DNA from: Amorphophallus konjac
Lineage: Eukaryota; Streptophyta; Magnoliopsida; Alismatales; Araceae
NCBI GenBank assembly: GCA_022559845.1
Contig: CM040125.1
Span: 202,346,102 to 202,410,101 of the forward strand
Direction: 5' to 3'
Length of the DNA stretch: 64,000 nucleotides
Shown here in pieces: positions 12,210 through 24,848 of this stretch (positions are counted from its first letter, which is position 1; every line of letters begins with the position of its first letter). Both the position numbers and the translations under genes were made by a program. Under the pieces are notes generated by a model, which saw only the letters and a program-made list of their open reading frames with translations, searched no databases and was not told the origin of the DNA.

Positions 12210-13200
12210 GTCCCACCATGGTGAAACCAACTGTTGATCAATTGGCACCCTGCCCGGTCAATGATAAAACCCGTCCGGCTTAGACCTTACGTCTATCCCG
12301 ATGAAACCTATGAAATCCTTGCATTGGTATAAACCCAATACCGATGATGAAACCAGCTGTTGATCGATTGGCACCCTACCCGGTCAATGATAAAACCCGT
12401 CCGGCTTAGACCTTACGTCTATCCCGATGAAACCTATGAAATCCTTGCATTGGTATAAACCCAATACCGATGATGAAACCAGCTGTTGATCGATTGGCGC
12501 ACTACCCGGTCAATGATAAAACCCGTCCGGCTTAGACCTTATGTCTATCCCGATGAAACCTATGAAATCCTTGCATTGGTATAAACCCAATACCGATGAT
12601 GAAACCAGTTGTTGATCGATTGGCGCACTGCCCGGTCAATGATGAAACCTATCCGACTTAGACCTTACATCTATCCCGATGAAACCTATGAAATCCTTGC
12701 ATTGGTATAAACCCAATACCGATGATGAAATCAACTGTTGATCGATTGGTGCACTGCCCGATCAATGATGAAACCTATCCGGCTTAGACCTTACGTCTAT
12801 CCCGATGAAACCTATGAAATCCTTGCATTGGTATAAACCCAATACCGATGATGAAACCAGCTGTTGATCGATTGGCGCACAGCCCGGTCAATGATAAAAC
12901 CTATCCGGTTTAGACCTTACGTCTATCCCGATGAAACCCATGAAACCTGTGCATTGGTATAAACCCAATACCGATGATGAAACCCACCTGTGATCGATGG
13001 GCACCCTGCCCGATCGACAAAAGAAGCCTGTCCTATTGAACTCGCATCTCTTCCTGTCCCACCGTGATGAAACCTACCATCGATCAATCGGCGCCCTGTC
13101 CGATCGATGATAAAACCTATTCGGTGTAGACCTTACGTTTACCCTGATGAAACCTATAAAATCCTTGCGTCGGTATATACCCAATACCGATGATAAGAGT
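12210..13200. repeat. 126-bp tandem array in element A
   Basis: Matching anchors (CTGTTGATC or TTGTTGATC) at 12357, 12483, 12609, 12735 and 12861 give a 126-bp period; flanking units are degenerate. Each unit contains TTGATCG facing CGATCAA, AGAC-CTTAC-GTCT, and a CATTGGTAT / ATACCGATG pair with 7 bases between. It is a diverged relative of the 129-bp array to the right. Confidence 0.9.
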
Positions 13201-13836
13201 AGCCACTAATGAAGCAGCACATCGCCTGATCCGTGCTGAAGTCCCAATTCGGGAAATATATATGTATATATAAATAAAAAAAAGGGGGTTAAAAATAGAG
13301 ATACCCCGCCAGACTTGTTCGGATATCCCGGACTGGGGCAAAAATGGCTAAAACCCAGCTATGGTGAAAACCCAAAAGGGCACCGCAGGCAAAATCGGGT
13401 ACCCCGCCACGTGAAAACCTGAAAAGGCGCGTGGGCAAAAGCAAGAGGGGGCTGACTCCGGTGAAAACCCGAAAGGGCACTTGGGTCAGTAATGTGGTAA
13501 TTTAAAAGTTCCATGCCAACTGGCACGCTACCTTTACCTCCCTTCTATTGATGAAGCATTCCGTCGGTCAACCGGTCCCACGCCCCGCCGACGATAGAAC
13601 CCTTCCGGGGTAGACCTTACGCTTACCCTGATAAAATCTAAAAAAAAAACCTCTTTCAAACGTCCCACCGACAATGAAACCCATCACCACTTTGCTAAAG
13701 CCTACCCAGTTCAGACCTCACGTCTGTCCTGATAAAATCTACGCATTTCTTGGCAAAGTCCCGCCTGCGATAAAACCTATTGGAATAGACCTTACGTCTG
13801 TCCTGATGAAACCTACACCTTCACATACTTCCCACC
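13201..13836. repeat. Second copy of the 215-bp segment and degenerate satellite units
   Basis: 13285-13499 duplicates 11865-12079, so the 126-bp array is bracketed by a direct repeat. 13500-13836 contains degenerate units still carrying AGACCT-TACGTCT-like dyads and GATGAAACC phrases. No coding potential is seen. Confidence 0.75.
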
Positions 13837-15990
13837 GTTGATCGATTGGCACCTCGCCCGATCAATGATGAAACCCTACTCAGTTTAGACCTTTCGTCTA
13901 TTCTGAGGAAACTTATAAATCCTTTTTGCATCGATATAAATCCAATATCGATGATGAAATCAACTGTTGATCGATTGGCACCTCGCCCGATCAATGATGA
14001 AACCCTACTCAGTTTAGACCTTTCATCTATTCTGAGGAAACTTATAAATCCTTTTTGCATCGATATAAATCCAATATCGATGATGAAATCAACTGTTGAT
14101 CGATTGGCACCTCGCCCGATCAATGATGAAACCCTACTCAGTTTAGACCTTTCGTCTATTCTAAGGAAACTTATAAATCCTTTTTCCATCGATATAAACC
14201 CAATATCGATGATGAAATCAACTGTTGATCGATTGGCACCTCGCCCGATCAATGATGAAACCCTACTCAGTTTAGACCTTTCGTCTATTCTGAGGAAACT
14301 TATAAATCCTTTTTGCATCGATATATACCCAATATCGATGATGAAATCAACTGTTGATCGATTGGCACCTCGCCCGGTCAATGATGAAACCCTACTCAGT
14401 TTAGACCTTTCGTCTATTCTGAGGAAACTTATAAATCCTTTTTGCATCGATATAAATCTAATATCGATGATGAAATCAACTGTTGATCGATTGGCACCTC
14501 GCCCGATCAATGATGAAACCCTACTCAGTTTAGACCTTTTGTCTATTCTGAGGAAACTTATAAATCCTCTTTGCATCGATATAAATCCAATATCGATGAT
14601 GAAATCAACTGTTGATCGATTGACACCTCGCCCGATCAATGATGAAACCCTACTCAGTTTAGACCTTTCGTCTATTCTGAGGAAACTTATAAATCCTTTT
14701 TGCATCGATATAAATCTAATATCGATGATGAAATCAACTGTTGATCGATTGGCACCTCGCCCGATCAATGATGAAACCCTACTCAGTTTAGACCTTTCGT
14801 CTATTCTGAGGAAACTTATAAATCCTTTTTGCATCGATATAAACCCAATATCGATGATGAAATCAACTGTTGATCGATTGGCACCTCGCCCGATCAATGA
14901 TGAAACCCTACTGAGTTTAGACCTTTCGTCTATTCTGAGGAAACTTATAAATCCTTTTTGCATCGATATAAACCCAATATCGATGATGAAATCAACTGTT
15001 GATCGATTGGCACCTCGCCCGGTCAATGATGAAACCCTACTCAGTTTAGACCTTTCGTCTATTCTGAGGAAACATATAAATCCTTTTTGCATCGATATAA
15101 ATCTAATATCGATGATGAAATCAACTGTTGATCGATTGGCACCTCGCCCGATCAATGATGAAACCCTACTCAGTTTAGACCTTTCGTCTATTCTGAGGAA
15201 ACTTATAAATCCTCTTTGCATCGATATAAATCCAATATCGATGATGAAATCAACTGTTGATCGATTGGCACCTCGCCCGATCAATGATGAAACCCTACTC
15301 AGTTTAGACCTTTCGTCTATTCTGAGGAAACTTATAAATCCTTTTTGCATCGATATAAATCCAATATCGATGATGAAATCAACTGTTGATCGATTGGCAC
15401 CTCGCCCGATCAATGATGAAACCCTACTCAGTTTAGACCTTTCGTCTATTCTGAGGAAACTTATAAATCCTTTTTGCATCGATATAAATCCAATATCGAT
15501 GATGAAATCAACTGTTGATCGATTGGCACCTCGCCCGATCAATGATGAAACCCTACTCAGTTTAGACCTTTCGTCTATTCTGAGGAAACTTATAAATCCT
15601 TTTTTGCATCGATATAAATCCAATATCGATGATGAAATCAACTGTTGATCGATTGGCACCTCGCCCGATCAATGATGAAACCCTACTCAGTTTAGACCTT
15701 TCGTCTATTCTGAGGAAACTTATAAATCCTTTTTGCATCGATATAAATCCAATATCGATGATGAAACCAACTGTTGATCGATTGGCACCCTGCCCGATCA
15801 ATGATGAAACCCTGCCAGTTTAGACCTTTCGTCTATTCTGATGAAACTTATGAACTCTTCTTGCATCGATATAAACCCAATATCGATGATGAAACCAACT
15901 GTTGATCGACTGGCATTTCGCCCGATCAATGATGAAACCCTATTCAGTTCAGACCCTACGTCTGTCTTGATGAAAACCACATATCCTGTA
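13837..15990. repeat. 129-bp satellite-like tandem array in element A
   Basis: About 17 units, near-identical in the middle. Anchors at 13964, 14093, 14222, 14351 and onward give a period of exactly 129 bp (one unit has an extra T near 15601). Because 129 is 3 x 43 and the unit lacks stops in one frame on each strand, long open frames run through it both ways (13846-15648 on + and 13821-15659 on -); these are artefacts of periodicity. Shared variants recur five units apart, suggesting a higher-order duplication. Tandem arrays in Tat 3' regions are known seeds of genomic satellites. Confidence 0.93.
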
Positions 15991-16405
15991 ATCGTCCCAC
16001 CTACTATAACCCCTACCCAGTCTGGACCTCGCGTCTATTCTGATGGAACCTCTCCTCTCACATTCCTGCAAACTGTCTCCTTTACGGCGCACATGGCCAG
16101 AAGGATTTTTGCTGCCACTCAGAAAACTCGGTTTAAGCACCTCTTCGGATGCCGTCATGCGGTGGAGCGAGTCCCCCATCCTTTCTCTGAAGGGGTGGAC
16201 GCTCTCCTGCCAAGTACGAGCCGTTCACATGAGGGATCGCTAAAACCACTATCCCGCTTCCCGAAGCAATGAAACCACATGGAAAAGAAGATGGACACAT
16301 ATGAAGCCGGATACTCCTTCTCATTAAAAAAAAGGGGGGGGAGTACATAGAGGGCCCCGAGGGGACATTGTATCAGAAAAGAAAAGAAAATAAAGAAAAG
16401 ATAAT
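15991..16405. other. Non-coding spacer between satellite and antisense gene of element A
   Basis: The left part still contains satellite-like phrases (GTCTATTCTGATGGAACC near 16030). The rest is unique sequence with a short A-rich and G-rich run at 16325-16340. It lies just beyond the end of the minus-strand gene and may hold its 3' untranslated region. I see no other feature. Confidence 0.5.
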
Positions 16406-19400
16406 TCACAGCCGTCGAAAGATATCTCCGAAGGCCAGAAGACCCACATAAGGGGCGGCTCCTAGCTCATGAAGGCGTGCCTCCTCCTCCTGAAGCCCAA
16501 CGGACATGTCCTGAAGAGACATCACCCGTCCCTCCAGCGAGGCTACCTCCTCTTCAGACTGTGGCCGGATAAAGGAGAGTTGCTACAGTTCGGCTCGAAG
16601 TCCAGAGAGTTCCATCTCCAATAGGGCTATCCGGCCCCGCACAGCTTCTTCCCGCTGAATAGCACCTTCTAGCTCAGCTCGGCGTCCATCAAGCATAAGT
16701 GTCAGCTTCCCCAACTCGGATTTGCATTCTGACCTCTGCAATTTCAGCGCCGTTAGCTTATCAACCATGGTCCGCGCTAAGAAATCCCTCCGATGCACGA
16801 ACTTAAGCAAAAGCAAGACCCGCTGAGCCCATGTTTCCAGAGGGCAACCCATAGCCTGCAGACCGGCAGTGAAGCGATCAACAATTTCCTTCAGCTGCAA
16901 ATATGTCAAGCCAGGCTGAGATTCTACCAGCTGGCGCAGCATATCCAGGTTCTGCCAGATAAAGCTCTCAGACGATGCAAAGCCAAAAGAAGCAGAGGGG
17001 ATCACTTCGAAGGTCACTTCGCTATCGATGTCTGCCCACAGTGCGACATCCGGCTGAGAGGATGAAGACGATAAATCTGCTGGAAGAACTGGCCGGTCCC
17101 TCTCCGTGCCCTCTGGCTGAACTGAAGATTCCCCCTCCGTCTCGGGCGCTATGACTTGAACATCAGCGGAGGGAGGACCGATGAATGATGGAGCTATCTC
17201 TTCATGAATCTTCTGAATAAGGGCTTCATCTTCAGCTCCTCTTCCTGATAATGGGGGCGAAGGGTCTCTAGTCTGTAAAGGCAGAAATCCAGTTTCTATA
17301 GCCACTGTGGCCGAGGCTGTTGACTCAGGCGCAATTGACATTATGGCAGCCGGTATGAAAGCAGAGCTTCTGGATGGGTCTGCTTCAGCTCTAAACTCTG
17401 AGGCCCTGACAAGGATGGAAATCTCCCCTGGTGATCCTAAGTCCAACGATGCTAAATCTATCGAGGACTGTATCCGCGCCGGCACAGGGCGAATGATCTC
17501 GGGAATTCCCGTGCAAGTTAAAGGCTGAAAAGGGATAATAGCCCAGTTTATGGAAGAAATGTCCGTAATAGCCGCAGTTATGTCTGAGCTAGCAATGGCA
17601 ATGCCCTGAGACCAAAACAAAGCAACTTCAGCGCTAGATATAAAAGAAAAGAAGGGGCAGATGAAGCAACAAACATGAAAAGGGACCCACCCTTGAAGCA
17701 GGGTCCACATCCTCGAAGTGGGGTGAAAGAGAAGGAAGCTCCGTAGTCGGAATGACAAATGGTGGAGTTATGTCAATCACGGTATCGAGCCCAGTAAACT
17801 CCTCTGGTAACTCCTCCTCGGGAGATAGCACCACCAGCTTGGCAGGCTGAAAAGACGGAACACCCTTCGCAAGCACAAGCGGGGCATCTGATTCAGGAGC
17901 ATCTCCCTCACTGTCGCTGAAGGTTGCTTCCTCCTCATCAGAGGCGGCCTTAGAGCTGCCAGAAGATATTTCCACAATAGCTATACGCTGTGGGGCCACC
18001 TCCAAAACATGCCGAGATGTAGACCGGGTAATTATGCGCCTGGCCGGAACGGCACGCTGCTTCGACTGAGCCTTGTGACCTTCTTGTGGTTGAAGCAACT
18101 CTTCTGTCACCACAGCCTCAGTCTGCTCCTCGCCTGCCGCTGATGCAAAAAGAGACCTCTGAGAAATGTAGCAAAGAAAACAAATACAGATATGAAACAG
18201 ATGAGAAGATACACTTACCCCCCGCCTCACTAGTTGGCGTAGGAGAAGGCAATTTGGTCTCCACCACAGAATGTGCTATGACTGTCTCTTCAGCTGTGCA
18301 AAAAGAATGGGTCAGATTCAAAGATTTCTTTTAGATCCTGCAAAAGACAATGAAGAATGCAAATACAAGTTGTTGATGTTACCCTGAACCGGTGTCGAAG
18401 CAGCCTCCCTTTGCAGCTCAAACTCATCGAATGATGGAATGTCAGGGAGAGGGGTCTCAGTATCCATCGCCACCGAAGTCGACTGTTGAATGTGGGCCTT
18501 TTTGGCCTTCCTGGCCTTCCCAACCGCAGTCTTGACTGCGGAAGCCTTCCTCTTCTTGCCAGGAGGCATGGGAGTAGTGGTCGGTGCTGCAGCAGGGACT
18601 TCAAAATAAGTGGGCTTCTCGGCCTGCGCAATAATCTTTCTATAGAGCCCCTGCCGCTTTATATCAGGCCGGTCTGTTAAGAATGGCAGAAGAATGATGG
18701 GATCAGCGGATGCAAAGTTCAGATGCTAAGCAGAAAACACTGCAGTCAGAAAGGAAAAGATTATACCTACTGGGCCATCATAAAATACAGAGAGCGGCCA
18801 GTACAGATAAGCCACTTCTTTGGAGCGGGAAGCAGCCTCCTTGATAAGCCAGCAAACATCGCCGAATGTCTGGCATTTCTCCACCATAGCTGCCAGGTCA
18901 TTATGGCCATGAAAATCAAGGCAGCGAAACAAGTCAAGATGGTCCATGCCCCAGCCATCGACATAATGAAATGATATAAACAGTGGCTTGTTCAAAATGC
19001 CAGCTATCGGGCTTTCTGCGGATAACCCATGCAAACTCAGCAGAATGAACAGCCAGGACGTTTGCTTATAGTACGTCTGAGTTCTATCTTCCCGGCGTAC
19101 AAATGTCCTATACGGATGAAATTTATCAATTGGACCCCTCCAATGAGCTACTGCCGGGAGCGGCTCTTCAACAGGAAATGGATACTGTTGTGCCTCCAAG
19201 CGAGCATCTCCTACATGGCATAAATGTTTCAGGGTCTTTATGAAATTGTCTTCGTTAATAGCGGCAAAGACAGGAGCGGGCGGCTCAGAATTCTTTTCCT
19301 TCAGAGCTCAACGCTGGGCCAGATAGTTCTCTACTCCCTCGGGTTCTGCGAATAAAGCTTTCTCAGATGGGCCTCGGGGATTTCAAACACCGGCCCAGGC

Positions 19401-21580
19401 TGTTGTTTCAGGAAAGAGCGCTCTGCTACATCCCAGAAAGCACCCCTGCCATCCCTGAAAAAGCCGGTCCGAATGTTCCACCATTTGATATATTCTGATG
19501 TTACCCGGGGAACACGGTTGGAGACGGTGGGCACCCTGAAGATTGCGTCGTCCTGACGATGATAGAAATCCCACCACAATCGGCCGTCGCCGACAATGGT
19601 GGACCCGTGCTTGGCCCTGCTATCCAGGGGAAATTGAGCCGCTGATGTAGGGATGTGCTGGTCATAACCGAAGTTTCGCCCAAAGCGGAACGGATAGTAT
19701 GGCTCCAACAGAAGCAGGCCACCCTTCCTATAAACCAAAACACTGGGCCGAATTGCCATAGCCCATCTCACCAGCTCCGGTTCCAGGATCGGCCGAGCAG
19801 TGTTGACCCCGGAGACGGGGTGGATATATGTTTCTATCTCCTCCAGCTTGCATTCTCTCTGAGGATCAATCAAAGGAGCTGAACCTGCTGCCAAGCTCCA
19901 GAAATGTATGCTACCAGGGGCGTCCACTGGTACTTTTATCAGTCGGCCCCTTATTTTAAATAGCTGATCATAAAAGGGACCAGGCTCAGCACTGGCAAAT
20001 TCAACCATCATGGGTGACACTGTATCCGCCTGCAAGGTTCTCGGAGCTAATTCGGGGAATATACTGCAGACCCAGGCATTGAAGAAATGAAAAGGACCCA
20101 CGGTCCTCAAAGAACGGGGAGTCCGATGCTTGTACAGGTCCCCCAAAGATTTATATATCAAACACAGGGCCATTGGGCAGAGCGACAGCTTCATCCCCCA
20201 TGCCATCTGACAAGCTGGATATATGGCCTCTGGCCGAATGACTATCTCGTCCCCTTGTGGAAGAGCAAAAGTACACAGCCAGAATGTGAAATAAGCTGCA
20301 CAGTGTGTGATGGGATCTACCCCTGCCGGGTTGGGACCACCTTTGCCCGCATGGCGCAATGAAGATGGCAGTGCCGATTTATAGCGGGGAGCTCTTATCT
20401 GCTTGCTTGCAACAGGACCCATGGAGGGGAAATCTGCATATTTCAGGGGACCGTCGAAGAAGTACTGGAGCCACTGCCCGATCCGGACCCTCAGTTTGCT
20501 ACCTTTCTCTTGGGGATGATAGCCTTTGGAGGATCCTCTACTATATGCCAGACAGATGGAGCGGTAGACCTTCATCTGATATCGGTAAGAGAAGCCAAGG
20601 GAATACTTGCCTTCTCCATCAGAGCTGTCTTTCTCGGAGTCTGCCAAGCAGACTTCTTCATACGGTTCACCGTCAATAGGCAGACCGGAGAGCCGTGATA
20701 AACTCCAGAGGTCCAGGGATGTCTCACCCTCTGCTGTATAAAAAGTGTTGAACAAAGGACAGAACACTTCAAACATCCCACAGCATAACCCCCTGGAGAT
20801 GGGATATCGGAATCTGGAAGCAAAAACACTATGGTATACTCCCGCTCTGATCAGCAGAGGGGCATATTCCGTCAGAACAAACTCAGTAAATTCTACTGCC
20901 CCTACTCGGAACAGATGGGAGTCAGTGATTTTGCAGTCCCCGAACCAACCAGCGGACAAATGGTACTTGAACTGAAAGGCCGAACAATTCAGCACGAAGG
21001 GCTCTTCGCGATATCCCCACTTTATAGGTGCCAAGAACATACCATAGCCGGGCTTCTCCCTATGAACTCGGCCGCCAGCATTGTCCCACCGAGCAGGTGT
21101 AACTTCCGGTGCCCGGGTCAGCATCTTCTTCTCTGGTTCTAGCTCCGATATTCCAAGGACTGCATCCCAGTCCCGCTTCTCCCTGGGAAGATATATGGCC
21201 TTGCTGCGATACACTGATTCCTTCAGGCTATCTCGCTCGGCAAGTATGGCAGCTTCAACTACGCGAGCTATCCGATAATCTCGCAAGCCACCCACTGTGA
21301 AAGTCCGGATGAACGGCATAAAGTGGCGATCCTTCGGGAAGTCTGGCCGGTAGTTATTATCCCGCCTGAAGCATGTCTCGGTCACCGTGGAGTATACCCG
21401 GGCCGTCGACATTGTGTCAGTTTCAGAATCAGACGATTCGTCAACTGAAGCTATTCTATCATATCCGAAATCCAAGCCGTGCACGTTCAACCAATTTACT
21501 GTGGCCCGAGATATGTCTGGCTGGGCCGATGAACTAGCTCCAACAGCTCCAGAAGATGCAGCAGCAGAGCCAGAAGCCAT
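16406..21580 (-). pseudogene. Antisense multi-exon plant mobile domain (PMD) gene inside element A
   Basis: Read on the minus strand. ATG at 21580 follows a strong acceptor-like TTCTTTTGTCTGCAG, so a 5' leader intron is likely. Exon 1 (21580-18771) encodes a PMD-like core (FRYPISRGLCCGMFEVFCPL, then a SRLSGLPIDGEP block). Introns 18382-18294 (phase 1), 18218-18140 (phase 1) and 17690-17606 (phase 0) are GT-AG and phase-consistent. A 45-nt stretch, 18770-18726, is either a tiny intron or read-through containing a TAG. Exon 2 has a basic PPGKKRK tract, exon 4 is Ser/Glu-rich, exon 5 ends in a coiled coil. Damage: a frameshift near 19333-19345, TGA 19308-19310 and TAG 16583-16585; the frame then runs to TGA 16406-16408. 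PMD proteins include MAIN/MAIL1 factors; this copy's function is unknown. Confidence 0.8.
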
Positions 21581-22438
21581 TGCTATATCTGCAGACAAAA
21601 GAAGAAATATGGATTAAAAGTCAGTCTTATAGAGATTGCAACATGAGATTCTATAAAAATTTCGGCAGCATCTCCCCTTATTCGGGGTCTGCCCAAAAAG
21701 AATAGGGAGTCACCAACCAAGAGGGGGTGATCCCGGAAGCAAAGGGATTAAATCCCCAAAAGACGTCATACCCGGGACGGAAGAACTCGCGGCCACCCCC
21801 GAGAGGATGAAGACGGCTCGCGCCGAAGAGAAGAAATGGAGAGAAAAGCTGAAGAAAGAGAAAAAAAGATGAAGAATGAGGGAAAACAAGCCATCGACGC
21901 CTTAAGTAGGGCCCGGAGCGATGGGTTCTCGGCGCGACCGAATGCGCGCCGAGAACCTCCAGGCCGAGGGCTCCCGACGGCCAAAAGGCGCGCCGAGAAC
22001 CCAGGCCGAGGCCCCTGCGGCCACGGCGCGCCGAGAAGACCCCCAGGCCGAGAACCCCAGGCTGAGGCCCCTGCGGCCAGGGCGCACCGAGAAGACCCCC
22101 AGGCCGAGAACCCCAGGCCGAGGCCCCTGCGGCCAGGGCACGCCGAGAAGACCCCCAGGCCGAGAGCCCAGCCAACCAGGCTGCGCAAAGAGACCCCCCG
22201 CGCCGAGAAGCTTCGCGCCGGGAGGTCTTGCAGGCCGAGAAGCCTCGAATGCCGAAAATAATGACAGAAAATATGAAGAGAAGAAACATCGGTGCGCAGA
22301 ATATTGTTACAGCGAGATGATCAGGCCTGAGAACCGAATTGAAGACAAATCGAGGAAGATACCCTCGAATGGTGAAAAACACCTGCAACCCCCGTGCCGC
22401 TTATTCTGCGCTTACGCCGCCCGCAGGTGGGGGGCATT
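21581..22438. other. Antisense gene leader region, GC-rich repeat and polypurine tract
   Basis: On the minus strand 21800-21880 is CT-rich, typical of a plant 5' untranslated region, so the promoter of the antisense gene probably lies between here and the 3' LTR. 21930-22230 contains a 56-bp repeat (anchors at 22033, 22089 and 22145) rich in GCCGAGA, the same core as in the LTR minisatellite. 22425-22438 (AGGTGGGGGGCATT) is the polypurine tract that would prime plus-strand DNA. Long open frames here are compositional. Confidence 0.7.
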
Positions 22439-23247
22439 TGTTGACACCTGGAAAAGGAACAAGGGTGGAAGCATAATTGAGAAGAGGGTCTGACCAACAG
22501 TGAAAGACCAATGATGAAGGTTATCAACCTTTCACCCGGCTAAAGCCCTTGTCAGTCAAAGCTGATGCCCCGTGCCAATGTCACTCAGACGGCAGCACTG
22601 ATAAAGCAGCAGTCACTCGACTAATGAGACCTTACAGCCCTTTAAGAAGAGTTGTACTACTGCTTCGTCCAAGAAGTCACGGATGATATGTCAGGGTAAG
22701 TCAGATGTCGACTTACTGACAGAAGTAATATGAGATAAAGATGAAGCCGGCACCGGCAGATGAAGATGGTAAAGGCTCCTGAAAAGATAGAGCAGAAGAA
22801 GAATCGTCTCCACAGATTATGCACCCGACTGAGGTCTTCCCAGGCTAAAGCTGATGTCCGAGCTCGTCACCATTCGAGTGACGATATTGATAAGATGATA
22901 CCCGGTTTTGTCACCGTTCAGATGACAATCCTGATGAAACGCTTGTCTACGGACTGATAAAACCCCTCTCTACGGACTGATGAAATCCCTGTCTACGGAC
23001 TGATAAAACCCTGTCTGCGGACTGATGAAAATCGTAATCACGATTTCGATACGAGACATGTCATAAATGAAAGGCCCTTTCGGGTGATGATACACTTAAA
23101 AAACCCCAAGTGGGCCTGTATGAAGGTGGCGCCGAAAGCCTGTGTCGAAGCCCAAAGTTGGCGTCGAGAGGCCGGATTCGAGCGCGCCGGGAAGCTTATC
23201 TCAAGCGCGCCGTGAGGGTGCCTGCCGAGAAGAAAAAGGGAAAAGGG

Positions 23248-23254
23248 TATAAAA
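23248..23254 (+). promoter_or_regulatory. TATA box in element A 3' LTR
   Basis: TATAAAA within GGGTATAAAACCCC, followed 25-40 bases later by a GA-rich leader. It is the only clear TATA box in this LTR and would separate U3 from R. The counterpart in the 5' LTR lies outside the window. Confidence 0.65.
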
Positions 23255-24489
23255 CCCCCTCCCTTCGAAGAGAGAAGCAGCGAGATAGCAAGAAAGAGGA
23301 TAGACAGAAAAAAAAAAGAAAGAGACGAAGAAAAAAAGAGCGAACAGATAGCCAGAAAGAAAAAGAGATAGGAAAAGAGAGGGAGAGACTCTCCGTCGAA
23401 GGAAGAAGCAGAAGAAAAGAAGGAAGAGAGGCTCCAGGTGGGCTGATAGGGGGAGGGAGAGGAGTCAATGCTCCACCCTCCCCCCCCCCCCACATGTTCG
23501 ATGTTTCTTTCTTTTTTCTTATTACTGATTCTCCGTATGGGATAGTCGAAGTCTTGATGTTTAGATTATTCATACGATTCTCTCCCTTTTCCTCCCCTGT
23601 ATGTTTCTTGGCTTCAGTTCTGTAGTCGATGTAAGTGATGGTGAGAAGAAATAAATGCAGTTGCCGTGATGGATTTTAGGCAATATGATCTTCCTTTGTC
23701 TCCATATGTATGCATATTGTTTGTATGAATGCCCCATGGGCGAAATGACTCAGGCTTCGGAGTCGAGTCTGTTCTTCGAACAAGGATGAAGATAGAACCC
23801 CCACCCTTGTTCAATGGGTTGCTGGGTTCTATTCTCTTCTCTCTTCCCGCGTCAATAGCATGCCCTCCGTATGTATTTGAGTCTGTTCGTCAAGCCTCTT
23901 GTGTTGTCCGGGAACCAGAGACGTCAATCTCTTGGTTCCCCGGATTGCCGGCTATAAAGGATGCATTTGAACCCGTAGACGAATGCGACCTGGATCCTCA
24001 TTCCAATCGTTGAATGACTAGGGTATGAGGTCCCAGCATCAAGGGGTTCTTTCATCGCCGATTTGCTTCCCAGATGATACTATGCTAGTCTGGGGAATCA
24101 GAGACAGCCATCTCTTGACCCCCCCAGACGTCTAGCAGTATACAGATAAAAGCTACTCAGGCCCCGACGATGGTCTCTCCTCCTCCTGATGATCCGGCCT
24201 CTCAGCTCCCTTGGCGTCCTTCTAGCAGAGGCATTCATGAAACCCCCTCATACACCCCTCATTCGGTCTCAATCTGAGCCATAAAACCCATAAATCCCAG
24301 AAACAGAGCATCGTTATTGAGCCCTGAAACCCTGAAATCCTTCTGCATTCCACCTTCTCGGCGTGCGAGTTTCCCCGCCGAGAACCGTAAGGCCGAGAGG
24401 CCTTCCCCTCCTTTCAGCTAAACGACAAGCCCTTATTTTGTGCAAAACCCTATAGCCCACAGCCTCCCGGCGCTAGGCTCCCGGCGCGG

Positions 24490-24848
24490 CCATGAGCGCG
24501 CCGGGAAGCCCCGTGCCAAGAGCTCCTTCTAGCCAAAGGCCATGCCGAGATCTCCTTCCAGCCAAAGGCCCCATGCCGAGAGCTTCTTCCAGCCAAAGGC
24601 CCCACGCCGAGATCTCCTTCCAGCCAAAGGCCCCATGCCGAGAGCTTCCTCCAGCCAAAGGCCCCACGCCGAGATCCTCTTCCATCCACCAAAAGGCCAT
24701 GCCGAGAGCCCCCTTGGCCAACCAAAAGGGCCATGCCGAGAGCCCCCCCCCCCCCCTTGGCCGACAAAAAGGCCACGCCGAGAGTCCCTCTTTGGCCAAC
24801 CAAAAAGACCACGCCGAGAACCCCCCTCGGCCAACCAGTAAGCCACAC
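24490..24848. repeat. GC-rich minisatellite in element A 3' LTR
   Basis: Same GCCGAGA / AGCCAAAGGCC units as at 690-1045, with a poly-C run about four bases longer. Overlapping open frames on both strands are not genes. Confidence 0.85.

Noticed and set aside
13821..15659. Two overlapping long ORFs (about 600 codons each) on opposite strands as genes
   Set aside because: They follow from a 129-bp (3 x 43) tandem repeat without stops in one frame per strand; no start context, domain or non-repeat sequence supports a protein.
21678..22493. ORFs up to about 236 codons in the region before the element A 3' LTR
   Set aside because: They cross a 56-bp GC-rich repeat and run into the polypurine tract and LTR; no recognisable protein features.
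22921..23035. Repeated GACTGATGAAA phrases as snoRNA C-box motifs
   Set aside because: They are units of a short tandem repeat in the element A LTR, with no D box or guide arrangement.
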